A stretch of DNA of 21,999 nucleotides from JBEGTT01 sp041179245 (GTDB lineage Bacteria; Pseudomonadota; Gammaproteobacteria; Burkholderiales; Rhodocyclaceae): NCBI GenBank assembly GCA_041179245.1, contig JBEGTT010000128.1, positions 1 through 21,999 of the forward strand. Reading direction: 5' to 3'. Below, in pieces: positions 7,169-15,524 of the stretch (within the stretch, counting starts at the first letter, position 1; each line of letters opens with the position of its first letter). A model generated the notes under the pieces. That model had not been told where the DNA came from. It saw only the letters and a list, made by a program, of their open reading frames with translations, and ran no database searches. The position numbers were made by a program, and so were the translations under genes.

Positions 7169-8038
7169 TCAGCGCAGTTCAATCGGAGCGACTTGGTAAA
7201 ACCGGCGGTAAGCCGCATAGTCCTCGCTGGTTGCTGGCAGGAAATGCGCCAGAGGGTCCAGCCCAACTTCTTCCGATGCTTTTAGAAGAATGGCTTTACC
7301 CAGCGGGTCGCGGTGCATGTTGATAAAGGCCGATGCAACTGCCTTCACATCTTTTTCGGGTACTTTGCTCGATGCCATCAAGGCTAAATCGTGGTATCCC
7401 TCGGAGGTCCACAACACCCTGAATTTTTTATTTTCGCGGGCGGTAATTCCATCAATTAACGCTGAGTTACTACCAACCGCTTTGGCTTTGCCTGCAAATA
7501 GTTGGGCAAACGCCGCATTTTGGTTACCCGCAAAAGCGACCTTTACGTCGATGCCTTTGGACAATAGGTAAGCGTACGGAACCTTGTAGCCAATAAAGGC
7601 CTCTGGGCCAGCAAAAACGACTTCTTGGCCTTTCAGCTCTTCCAGTTTGGTGATGGGTGAATCAGCGGTAACGGCGATCTGACCTTTTAGTGCAGGCGTC
7701 CAGCGACGGCCAAAAACTGTCCAGCCCAGCCGTTCGCGTTCGGGGCTAAACAAATGATTTGAAAAAACAAACTCAACTTCTCTGGCGAGTACATAAGCGG
7801 TGGTATCGGCTGACGTTCGGCCAATTTTGAGTTCCAGTTTTACCCCGCTTTTGTCGCTAACGTATTTGATGATGGGATTCCAGTAGGCGGCAGTTTTGTG
7901 GATGTCCCATTGGTTAACGGGAGAAAAACGGTATGTTCCTTCAGCGGCCGCGCTACTTGGGGCAGCTTGCGCGAGTTGGGGTAATCCGAACCAACTGGCC
8001 GCACAACAAAAGGTTATTACCCATAAACGAACATTCAC
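7169..8038 (-). CDS. PhnD-type periplasmic binding protein
   Basis: 289-residue secreted solute-binding protein of the phosphate/phosphite/phosphonate (PhnD-like, PF12974) type. A signal peptide ends near LPQLAQA, followed by YRFSPVNQWDIHKTAAYWNPIIKY-type sequence (shown here in part: AAYWNPIIKYVSDKSG), VEFVFSNHLFSPERE, ITKLEELKGQEVVFAGPEAF, AFAQLFAGKAKAVGSNSAL and HRDPLGKAILL near the C-terminus, all typical of the fold. The start is GTG 8038, with AAGGAG 6 bases upstream. No phosphonate-type ATPase or permease is nearby; instead it follows cysA by 57 bases and precedes a histidine kinase by 5. I infer a sensory role rather than transport. The ligand cannot be read from the sequence; sulfate, a sulfonate or another oxyanion are guesses. 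Confidence 0.85.
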   Translation of the reverse strand: MNVRLWVITFCCAASWFGLPQLAQAAPSSAAAEGTYRFSPVNQWDIHKTAAYWNPIIKYVSDKSGVKLELKIGRTSADTTAYVLAREVEFVFSNHLFSPERERLGWTVFGRRWTPALKGQIAVTADSPITKLEELKGQEVVFAGPEAFIGYKVPYAYLLSKGIDVKVAFAGNQNAAFAQLFAGKAKAVGSNSALIDGITARENKKFRVLWTSEGYHDLALMASSKVPEKDVKAVASAFINMHRDPLGKAILLKASEEVGLDPLAHFLPATSEDYAAYRRFYQVAPIELR

Positions 8039-8095
8039 AACGGTCTCCTTGCCGGTTTTCCTACGCTGTCTGGAATTGTGCCAGCAAAAACTTCG

Positions 8096-9166
8096 TTAAA
8101 ACAAAAAGGCCTGTTTAGCGGGGGCCGTGACAGAGACTTGGTTTTGCCCAAAAATTTTTATTTGCCGAGGGCGGAACCAGACGATCTGGCCATTTTCCAG
8201 TTGCAGGGCTTCGTGCCGTTCGCGCGAAAGCTCGACTTCTACGATCTCATTTTCGTGTAACAGTTCAATCCGAACCACTGGCCCGATGGGGTGAACGTGC
8301 TGCACTGTGGCCTGATGCCCATCGGGTAACGCATGGCGCGCAAGATCAATATCATGTGGGCGAACGAAGGCGGTTGCATCCGCTGTGCCTTCCGCCGTTC
8401 GTTCAACTTCTGCAAATCCCCCATGAACGCGATGGTGAAACACATTCACATTACCCAGAAATTGATAAACGAAAGGTGACGCTGGATTGGAGTAAACCTC
8501 GTCCGGGGAGCCAATCTGCTCAATGCGACCTTGGTTCATCACGACCACGCGGTCGGCGACTTCCAGTGCTTCTTCTTGATCGTGCGTCACAAAAACCGAA
8601 GAGATGTGCATGTCGTCGTGTAGATGACGTAACCAGCGGCGTAGTTCTTTACGCACCTTGGTATCAAGCGCACCAAAAGGTTCGTCCAGCAGCAATACCT
8701 TGGGTTCAACGGCTAACGCCCGGGCCAAGGCAATTCGTTGGCGTTGACCGCCCGATAATTGCGACGGATAACGGTCTGCCAGCCAATCGAGTTGGACGAG
8801 GCCGAGCAGCTCCATCACCCGGCGACGAATGTCAGCTTCCGGCGGGCGTTCTTTTTTGGCCTTGACGCGTAAGCCAAATGCCACGTTTTCAAAGACCGTC
8901 ATGTGCCGGAACAGCGCGTAATGCTGGAACACAAAACCGACATTGCGGTCCCGTGCATGGAGATGAGTCGCTTCGGCCCCAGAAAATAGGACGCTGCCCT
9001 CATCGGCGGATTCCATCCCGGCGATGATGCGTAATAAGGTCGTTTTTCCGCACCCGGAAGGTCCCAGTAGCGCAACCAATTCGCCGGTGGGGATGTCCAG
9101 ATTGATGTTGTCTAGTGCAACAAAGTTGCCAAAACGTTTGCTGATGTTGCGAATTTCGATACTCAC
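8096..9166 (-). CDS. cysA: Sulfate/thiosulfate ABC transporter ATPase CysA
   Basis: Cytoplasmic ATPase that drives sulfate/thiosulfate uptake with CysT, CysW and the binding protein. In the 356-residue product Walker A is GPSGCGKTT (35-43), the Q loop Gln is at 82, the signature LSGGQ is at 137-141, Walker B LLLDEP ends at 163 and the H-loop His is at 195, so all are intact. The C-terminal part (about 240-356) is the TOBE-like regulatory domain, with FVRPHDIDL. The start is GTG 9166, which overlaps the cysW stop by 4 bases (GTGA) and has GGAG 8 bases upstream. A longer in-frame reading into cysW is not needed. Confidence 0.95.
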   Translation of the reverse strand: MSIEIRNISKRFGNFVALDNINLDIPTGELVALLGPSGCGKTTLLRIIAGMESADEGSVLFSGAEATHLHARDRNVGFVFQHYALFRHMTVFENVAFGLRVKAKKERPPEADIRRRVMELLGLVQLDWLADRYPSQLSGGQRQRIALARALAVEPKVLLLDEPFGALDTKVRKELRRWLRHLHDDMHISSVFVTHDQEEALEVADRVVVMNQGRIEQIGSPDEVYSNPASPFVYQFLGNVNVFHHRVHGGFAEVERTAEGTADATAFVRPHDIDLARHALPDGHQATVQHVHPIGPVVRIELLHENEIVEVELSRERHEALQLENGQIVWFRPRQIKIFGQNQVSVTAPAKQAFLF

Positions 9167-10041
9167 GGTGTTTTCTCCGGTGCCAACACGGTATTCAGCA
9201 TGTCGGTTTCTTTTTTCATTCGCCATTCAACGATGGTTTTAGCGACAAGCGTAACCAGTGCCAGCAAGGCCAAGACCGAGGCGGCGGCAAAAGCCCCGAT
9301 GGCGTTGTATTCGTTGTAAAGAATTTCGACATGCAGGGGCAGGGTATTGGTTTCGCCGCGAATGTGGCCCGATACGACGGAGACTGCGCCAAACTCGCCC
9401 ATCGCCCGCGCGTTCGACAAAATGATGCCGTAGAGCAGGCCCCACTTGATATTTGGTAACGTGACTCGCCAGAACATTTGCCCGCCGGAAGCACCCAGTG
9501 AAACGGCGGCTTCTTCTTCATCCTTGCCTTGGCTCTGCATTAAGGGGATGAGTTCGCGGGCAATAAACGGGAAGGTAATAAACAGGGTGGCGATAATCAT
9601 GCCGGGCACGGCAAAAATGATCCGGATGTCGTGTGCGGCTAACCAAGGGCCAAATGTCCCTTGCGCACCAAACAACAGAATGAAAATCAAACCGGCTACG
9701 ACCGGACTCACCGCAAACGGTAAATCAATCAGCGTCAGCAGCAGGCTTTTTCCCCGAAAATCAAATTTGGCGATGGCCCAAGCCGCAGCGACCCCAAAAA
9801 CAATATTGAACGGTAAAACGGCCAATGCAATGCCAATGGTCAGTAGCATGGCTGATCGGGCTTCGGGTTCTTTTAGAGCTTCCAGATAGGTCGGTAATCC
9901 TTGGGCTAAGGCTTCGACGAATACGGCCAGCAAGGGCAGTCCCAGGAAGAAAAACAGGAAGCTCAGTCCAACGGTGAGCAACACATAACGGACCCAAGGG
10001 GATTCCTCCGTTGCTCGGCGAGTGGATTGATGCTGGCTCAT
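9163..10041 (-). CDS. cysW: Sulfate ABC transporter permease CysW
   Basis: 292-residue inner-membrane permease half with about six hydrophobic helices. The cytoplasmic EAA loop that contacts CysA is visible as EEAAVSLGASGGQMFWRVTLP (positions about 178-198, shown in part: EAAVSLGASGGQMF). Motifs SPVVAGLIF and ARAMGEFGAVSVVSGHI are characteristic of CysW. The ATG overlaps the cysT stop by 4 bases (ATGA), indicating translational coupling. The C-terminus ends with a short charged tail. Confidence 0.95.
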   Translation of the reverse strand: MSQHQSTRRATEESPWVRYVLLTVGLSFLFFFLGLPLLAVFVEALAQGLPTYLEALKEPEARSAMLLTIGIALAVLPFNIVFGVAAAWAIAKFDFRGKSLLLTLIDLPFAVSPVVAGLIFILLFGAQGTFGPWLAAHDIRIIFAVPGMIIATLFITFPFIARELIPLMQSQGKDEEEAAVSLGASGGQMFWRVTLPNIKWGLLYGIILSNARAMGEFGAVSVVSGHIRGETNTLPLHVEILYNEYNAIGAFAAASVLALLALVTLVAKTIVEWRMKKETDMLNTVLAPEKTP

Positions 10042-10949
10042 GTGGCTACCTTCTTAGCCGCAGCCTTGCCGGCAGCGGCTTCCAAAGGTTCAGTGTTTTT
10101 GTGCCGATTTGCGGCCCAGTATTGCAGGAGGTTGATGCCTAGCAAAAGCACGAAGGAAATCGCCAGCATCACGACGGCGAGCGCGGTTGCCCCTAGTACG
10201 TCGTACTGTTCCAACTTGGAGATAATCAGCAGTGGGGTGATTTCAGAAATCATCGGCAAGTTGCCGGCGATGAAAATGACCGAGCCGTATTCGCCAACGG
10301 CCCGTGAAAACGCCAGCGCAAAGCCGGTCAGCAGTGCCGGGAAAATGGCCGGGAAAATTACACGGGAAAAGGTTTGCCAGCGGGAAGCGCCGAGTGACGC
10401 AGCCGCTTCCTCTACTTCGGCTTCAATGTCCTCAATCACCGGTTGGAGTGTTCGCACGACAAAGGGCAGCGTGACGAACGTCAGTGCGACCACAATCCCC
10501 CACGGGGTGTAGGCGACCTTAAACCCCATCGGCTCAATAAACTGCCCCAGCCAACCATTGCCGGCGTAGATGGTTGCCAGCGTAATGCCTGCAACAGCGG
10601 TGGGTAACGCAAAGGGTAAATCAACTAGGGCATCGACAAACCGTTTGCCGAAAAAGGAATAACGCACCAGCACCCAAGCTACGATCAATCCAAAAACTGC
10701 ATTGGTTAGCGCGGCAATCAGCGAGGCGCCAAAGGTCACCCGAAAAGAAGCGAGTGAGCGTTCACTTAGGGCGATGTCGATGATCTGACCAAGCCCCAAT
10801 TCAGACGTTTTCAGGATCATGCCGCCGAGGGGCAGCAAAATCAGAATCGACAGGTAAACCAACGTATAGCCGAGTGCCAAGCCGAAGCCCGGCAAAACTC
10901 GCTGATGACGCGGCGAGTGAGGTGAAGTGCCAAGAGATTGAAGACTCAT
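10038..10949 (-). CDS. cysT: Sulfate ABC transporter permease CysT (CysU)
   Basis: 303-residue inner-membrane permease partner of CysW. Hydrophobic helices begin near residue 24. Family motifs include LPFALPTAVAGITLA, the EAA loop EEAAASLGASRWQTFSRV and FSRAVGEYGSVIFIAGN. The C-terminus has an Ala/Lys-rich tail (AAAGKAAAKKVAT) longer than seems necessary for the fold. It starts 6 bases after the sbp stop and ends overlapping cysW by 4 bases, so binding protein and permeases lie on one transcript. Confidence 0.95.
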   Translation of the reverse strand: MSLQSLGTSPHSPRHQRVLPGFGLALGYTLVYLSILILLPLGGMILKTSELGLGQIIDIALSERSLASFRVTFGASLIAALTNAVFGLIVAWVLVRYSFFGKRFVDALVDLPFALPTAVAGITLATIYAGNGWLGQFIEPMGFKVAYTPWGIVVALTFVTLPFVVRTLQPVIEDIEAEVEEAAASLGASRWQTFSRVIFPAIFPALLTGFALAFSRAVGEYGSVIFIAGNLPMISEITPLLIISKLEQYDVLGATALAVVMLAISFVLLLGINLLQYWAANRHKNTEPLEAAAGKAAAKKVAT

Positions 10950-10955
10950 GCGGTT

Positions 10956-11954
10956 TTATTTGCTCTGATAAATCTGGTCAAAACTACCACCATCCTTGAA
11001 GTGAGTCGCAAAGGCCTTGTTGGCACTACCAAACACCTCATCCACGGTAAAGGTCTTTACCGGGGGGAAAAATGGGGCGTATCTCTTCAGCAATTCACTA
11101 TCGCGTGGGCGCAGGTAATTTTGCGCCGCATTCTCTTGCCCTTCCTTAGACCACAAGTAGTCAAGATAAGCCTGTGCCTGTTTTCGAGTCCCTTTTTTAT
11201 CGACTACTTTTTCAACCACAGCCACGGGGAATTCGGTCTGCAGGGTCAGGCTTGGGTAAACCACCTCGAAATTGCCTTTGCCGAATTCCTTGGCAATCAT
11301 TTCAGCTTCAGACTCGAATGTAATCAGCGCATCACCTAGCTGACGCTGCATGAAAGTGGTAGTGGCGTCGCGACCACCGGCGGCAAACAGGGGGGCATTT
11401 TTCAGCAATTTGCCGAGAAATTCTTGGGCTTTAGCCTCATTGCCACCGGGTTGTTTTAAGGCCCACGCCCAAGCCGATAAATAGGTATTACGCCCATTGC
11501 CGGTATTTTTAGGGTGCGGAATGATGATCTGGATACCCGGTGCCGCAAGGTCAGCCCAGTCTTTCAAGTTTTTCGGGTTTCCTTTGCGCACGATAAACAC
11601 CATGGTTGAGGTGTAGGGCGAGGCGTTGTTTGGGAATTTCTTGGCCCAATCTTTGGCAACTAATCCCTTTTCCGCCAGAAACTCAATATCGTTGGTCTGA
11701 TTCATCGTGACCACATCAGCCTCCAGTCCATCGGCTACTGCGCGAACCTGCTTGGATGACCCGCCGTGTGATTGCTTCAGCTCAACGCTTTCGCCGGTTT
11801 TGGCTTTCCAGTATTTCTGGAATAGTGGGTTGTAGTCTTTATAGACATCACGAGCGACATCGTAAGAAGCGTTCAACAAGGAACTATCCGCGTGTGCCAT
11901 AGCGCTTGCGGCAAGTAAGGCTGCGCTGGCGATGAGGTGGGATAAGCGTTTCAT
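10956..11954 (-). CDS. sbp: Periplasmic sulfate-binding protein
   Basis: 332-residue secreted binding protein that captures sulfate (or thiosulfate, as CysP does) for CysTWA. The signal peptide is MKRLSHLIASAALLAASAMA-HA with cleavage near AHA. The mature protein starts with LLNASYDVARDVYKDYN, the family N-terminus, and has the ligand-loop region QSHGGSSKQVRAV, the strand ADVVTMNQTND and IIIPHPKNTGNGRNTYLSA. An AAGGAAA ribosome site lies 5 bases before the ATG. It is the first gene of the sbp-cysTWA-PhnD-kinase string; the gap before it (103 bases) should hold the promoter. Confidence 0.94.
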   Translation of the reverse strand: MKRLSHLIASAALLAASAMAHADSSLLNASYDVARDVYKDYNPLFQKYWKAKTGESVELKQSHGGSSKQVRAVADGLEADVVTMNQTNDIEFLAEKGLVAKDWAKKFPNNASPYTSTMVFIVRKGNPKNLKDWADLAAPGIQIIIPHPKNTGNGRNTYLSAWAWALKQPGGNEAKAQEFLGKLLKNAPLFAAGGRDATTTFMQRQLGDALITFESEAEMIAKEFGKGNFEVVYPSLTLQTEFPVAVVEKVVDKKGTRKQAQAYLDYLWSKEGQENAAQNYLRPRDSELLKRYAPFFPPVKTFTVDEVFGSANKAFATHFKDGGSFDQIYQSK

Positions 11955-11984
11955 GGCGGTTTCCTTAAAGTGGCTTTAGAGGAT

Positions 11985-12035
11985 CAAGGTCCCTACTTTA
12001 GGGGATGTTGATATGCCAACAAAGACGGATAAGTA
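11985..12035 (-). promoter_or_regulatory. Candidate sbp promoter with CCCTA-N3-TAGGG inverted repeat
   Basis: On the minus strand TTGTTG and TAAAGT are separated by 16 bases, a moderate sigma-70-like pair (four of six matches each). The -10 lies inside a perfect inverted repeat CCCTA-CTT-TAGGG (11991-12003), a likely operator or short hairpin. A CysB-type control of sulfur genes is known in related bacteria, but this repeat does not by itself identify the regulator. Confidence 0.35.
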
Positions 12036-12057
12036 ATTTTGTTATGTGATTAACGAA

Positions 12058-14214
12058 TTAGGTGAGTACGCCCATGGCGGCTACCACTTGCAAGGTACTT
12101 AGTGCGTCAATAAATGCGGTATAGGCGATGTGTAACGCAGGGAATTTAGCGGTAGCCCCTTCGGTGTTGCCATCGCGCAAGTCGGTAGCGACGCACTCAG
12201 CCAGTAAATGTAGCTGGTTATGCAAAGGTAGGATGCAGGCAAACTCATCAATGTGAGCAAACTGATCGTTGCCCGCATGGGTGCACCAAGTCCCAAAACG
12301 ACAAGGTTCGGCTTCATGGAGTTGCTGTAACTGCTGTTCGGAAAGCACCACTTTTCCTTTGGTGGCTTGTTCAATCAGGTCAATCCAATGGCGGTGCTCG
12401 ACTTCAGCGGCAACCAGGGCAAAATTTTCCAGATTCCAGCGCAAGGTGGTGCTGGTGATCCAGCCGGGGTCGGGTTCAAATTGTTGCACCCAATCCGCTA
12501 ACTGAGCGGCGGGCATCGGGCGAGCAATGCCGTAACCTTGGGCATAGTCGCAACCAAGGTGTAGCAACAAAATCCCGTGTTCGATGGTTTCCACCCCTTC
12601 GGCGATGGCGTGTCGCTTGAAGGCGTGAGTCAAGCCCAAAATGCCTTCAACAATTGCCAAATCTTCCGGGTCGTCCAGAATGTCACGAACAAAAGACTGG
12701 TCGATTTTCAGGGTATCGGCTGACAGATGCTTGAGATAGGTCAGTGATGAATAACCCGTGCCGAAATCATCCAGTGCAAAACGTACCCCCAGCCGACAAC
12801 ATTCCGCCATCAGAACTGAAACATGGCCCATGTCTTCAAGCGCGGCAGTTTCCAGAATCTCCAGTTCAAGTTGAGAGGGCTTGATATTGGGATAGTGCGC
12901 TAACAGCGTTGAGAGGTGGCTGACAAACTTGGGGTCCATGAATTGGCGGGCTGCGATATTGACCCCAATCTGAAGCTCAAGTCCTTGTTTTTGCCAGAGA
13001 TCAAGGTTAGCTAAGGCATGGGATAGTACCCAGTAGCCCAACTGAACAATCACGTCGGTATCTTCAATGAGCGGTAGAAACTCGCACGGTAGTAACAGTC
13101 CGCGTTCTGGATGCTGCCAGCGAACCAGGGCTTCTGCCCCCACAACGGTGCCTTTGCGCATATCCACCAGGGGTTGGAAATACAGCACCAGTTCTTCATG
13201 GCTAACGGCAGAAGCAATCCGTTCACAGATTTCCAGATGACTCCGCTCGCGTTTATCTTGCACCAAATCAAACTGGTGGATGCGGTTACGGCCCGCCATT
13301 TTGGCGTGATACATCGCTTGATCGGCATGCCGTAGCAAGGCATCTGCATCAACGTTATCAATGGGGTACAGGGTGTAACCAATGCTACTGGAGACGCTGA
13401 CGCTGGCTTCGGGGTGGATCTGGAAAGGCAAGGCAATCGCGGCTAAAGCTTGCGCCAGCAGTATTTTGGCGTGGTCGGCACTGTCGAGGTCAGCCAACAA
13501 AATGGAAAATTCATCACCGCCAAGGCGGGCGACTGTGTCACCTAGCCGCAGACAGTGTTGTAGCCGGCCAGAAATTTCAATCAGTAAACGATCTCCCTCA
13601 GCGTGACCATAGGTGTCATTGACCGGTTTAAAACCATCCAGATCAATGTAACAAACGGCCATCAGGGTATTGCGGTAGGTTGCCTCCGTCATGGCCTGTG
13701 CCACCCTTTCCGCTAGCAAGGCCCGGTTGGGCAGATGCGTCAGGGGGTCGTGGTGGGCTAAATAACGCAGCCGGTCTTCCATTTCACGCTGATGGGTAAT
13801 GTCTCGGCCAATCCCCAGAATGCCAAGCAGTTCGCCTTGGTCGTTGAATACCGGTGCCTTGATGACATCCATTTCAATAGTCTGACCAAGGTAGTTCTTC
13901 CAAGTGTCGTGTATGCGTAGCGGCGATTCTTGTTCAATAACTTGCCGATCCTGCGCTTTCAGTCGCTCGTACTTGTCGGCATCGGCAATAGCACGATCGG
14001 TATTGCCGATGACTTCATAACGGGAATAACCCAGCAAATCGGTGAACGCGGCATTGCAGTCTAGAAAGACGCCGTTTGGGTCTTTGAAGAAAACGACATC
14101 CGGGATGTTGTCGAGCAAGGCCCGCAAACGCCCATGCTCGACAAGCAATTTGTCGAGAGCTAGCGCCGAGTTTTTTTCTAGGCGACAGTTTTCAGGGCAG
14201 GAACTACTTTTCAC
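12058..14214 (-). CDS. PAS-GGDEF-EAL protein with C-terminal zinc-binding CZB domain
   Basis: 718-residue cytoplasmic c-di-GMP enzyme. PAS domain about 28-140 (LLDNIPDVVFFKD start). The GGDEF domain (about 150-315) has an intact GGDEF at 232-236 and an inhibitory site R223-L-G-D226 five residues before it. The EAL domain (about 330-575) has E361-A-L, VNIAARQF, EILETAALED, DDFGTGYSSL (Asp482, Asp483), LKID (Lys503) and AEGVET, so both synthesis and hydrolysis look possible. The C-terminal 120 residues match the CZB pattern: His607 in HRHW, Cys638 in CRFGTW, and His665/His669 in HNQLH, the three-His/one-Cys zinc site known from DgcZ and chemoreceptors. The start is uncertain: GTG 14214 lies 6 bases after the hemL stop with no Shine-Dalgarno, so coupling to hemL is likely; a later TTG near residue 22 is possible. 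Confidence 0.93.
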   Translation of the reverse strand: MKSSSCPENCRLEKNSALALDKLLVEHGRLRALLDNIPDVVFFKDPNGVFLDCNAAFTDLLGYSRYEVIGNTDRAIADADKYERLKAQDRQVIEQESPLRIHDTWKNYLGQTIEMDVIKAPVFNDQGELLGILGIGRDITHQREMEDRLRYLAHHDPLTHLPNRALLAERVAQAMTEATYRNTLMAVCYIDLDGFKPVNDTYGHAEGDRLLIEISGRLQHCLRLGDTVARLGGDEFSILLADLDSADHAKILLAQALAAIALPFQIHPEASVSVSSSIGYTLYPIDNVDADALLRHADQAMYHAKMAGRNRIHQFDLVQDKRERSHLEICERIASAVSHEELVLYFQPLVDMRKGTVVGAEALVRWQHPERGLLLPCEFLPLIEDTDVIVQLGYWVLSHALANLDLWQKQGLELQIGVNIAARQFMDPKFVSHLSTLLAHYPNIKPSQLELEILETAALEDMGHVSVLMAECCRLGVRFALDDFGTGYSSLTYLKHLSADTLKIDQSFVRDILDDPEDLAIVEGILGLTHAFKRHAIAEGVETIEHGILLLHLGCDYAQGYGIARPMPAAQLADWVQQFEPDPGWITSTTLRWNLENFALVAAEVEHRHWIDLIEQATKGKVVLSEQQLQQLHEAEPCRFGTWCTHAGNDQFAHIDEFACILPLHNQLHLLAECVATDLRDGNTEGATAKFPALHIAYTAFIDALSTLQVVAAMGVLT

Positions 14215-14220
14215 GTTGAA

Positions 14221-15522
14221 TTAGCGCGTTGTAATACCAGAAAAATAAGCGTCGGCTGCCGCAATCGTTCCCGCAATATCGGCTTCACTATGGGCGGCGG
14301 AGACGAAGCCTGCTTCAAAGGCAGAGGGGGCAAAATAGTGACCCGCATCGAGCATGGCATGGAAGAAACGGTTAAAGGCTTCCTTGTCGCAGGCCAGCAC
14401 TTCGTCGTAGGTGGCGGGGCATTTTTCGGCGAAATAGAGTCCGAACATGCCGCCAATATTTTGGGCGGCAAAGGCTACGCCATGTTTTTGGGCGGCGGCG
14501 ACTAAACCATCACAGAGCATTTTTGTTTTTGCGGTCAGGCTTTCGTAGAAGCCAGGCGTTTGGATGATGTCAAGTTGGGCCAGCCCGGCAGCCACCGCGA
14601 CGGGATTGCCGGACAGCGTTCCGGCTTGATAAACCGGGCCAAGTGGGGCGATTTTTCCCATGATCTCGCGTTTACCCCCAAAGGCACCCAGCGGCATGCC
14701 CCCCCCAATAACCTTGCCGAAGGTGGAAAGGTCAGGGGTGATGCCAAATAGCCCTTGGGCGCTCTTCAAGCCGACCCGGAAACCGGTCATCACTTCGTCA
14801 AAAATTAGGACGGCGCCGTGTTGGGCGGTGAGGTCGCGCATGGCTTGTAAGAAGGCTTGTTGCGGGGCAATCAGGTTCATGTTGCCGACCACCGGTTCGA
14901 CGATAACCGCAGCTATCTTGTCGCCATGCTGGGCAAAAGCGTCAGTCAATTCCTGAACACTGTTGTAAGCCAGCACCATCGTATGTTTTGCAAGGTCAGC
15001 GGGAACGCCAGCAGAAGACGGGTTACCAAAGGTCAGCGCGCCAGAGCCGGCCTTGACCAGCAGACTGTCCGAATGACCGTGGTAACAGCCTTCAAATTTA
15101 ATTAGTAGGTCACGACCGGTGTAACCACGGGCCAAACGAATGGCGCTCATGGTGGCTTCGGTGCCGGAGGACACTAAGCGGACCATGTCCATTGACGGCA
15201 CCAGTTCGCAGAGGAGATCCGCTAGCTCAATTTCGCCGGCAGTGGGCGCGCCAAATGACAAGCCTTTGACGGCGGCTTCTTGTACCGCTTTGATGACTTT
15301 CGGGTTGGCGTGACCGGCAATCATCGGGCCCCAAGAGCCCACGTAATCGGTGTACCACTGACCGTCAGCGTCCTGTATTCGACAGCCTTCAGCGCGCTCA
15401 ATAAAACAAGGCGCGCCACCGACAGAACGAAAAGCGCGCACGGGTGAGTTAACTCCACCCGGAATGTGGCGCTGGGCACGGTCAAAGAGGGCTTGGTTGT
15501 GGGTTTTCTTACGTGAAGTCAT
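14221..15522 (-). CDS. hemL: Glutamate-1-semialdehyde 2,1-aminomutase
   Basis: PLP enzyme that converts glutamate-1-semialdehyde to 5-aminolevulinate in the C5 route to haem. The 433-residue product carries PGGVNSPVRAF at the N-terminus, VSSGTEATMSAIRLARG, FEGCYHGHSD, FDEVMTGFRV and STFGKVIGGGMPLGA with the PLP lysine at 270, all intact. The ATG starts 2 bases after the thiE stop. It lies between thiamine genes and a c-di-GMP gene on one strand. Confidence 0.97.
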   Translation of the reverse strand: MTSRKKTHNQALFDRAQRHIPGGVNSPVRAFRSVGGAPCFIERAEGCRIQDADGQWYTDYVGSWGPMIAGHANPKVIKAVQEAAVKGLSFGAPTAGEIELADLLCELVPSMDMVRLVSSGTEATMSAIRLARGYTGRDLLIKFEGCYHGHSDSLLVKAGSGALTFGNPSSAGVPADLAKHTMVLAYNSVQELTDAFAQHGDKIAAVIVEPVVGNMNLIAPQQAFLQAMRDLTAQHGAVLIFDEVMTGFRVGLKSAQGLFGITPDLSTFGKVIGGGMPLGAFGGKREIMGKIAPLGPVYQAGTLSGNPVAVAAGLAQLDIIQTPGFYESLTAKTKMLCDGLVAAAQKHGVAFAAQNIGGMFGLYFAEKCPATYDEVLACDKEAFNRFFHAMLDAGHYFAPSAFEAGFVSAAHSEADIAGTIAAADAYFSGITTR

Positions 15523-15524
15523 CG

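Noticed and set aside
7169..8038. Component of a phosphonate transporter
   Set aside because: No phnC or phnE type genes are adjacent; the neighbours are a complete sulfate transporter and a kinase.
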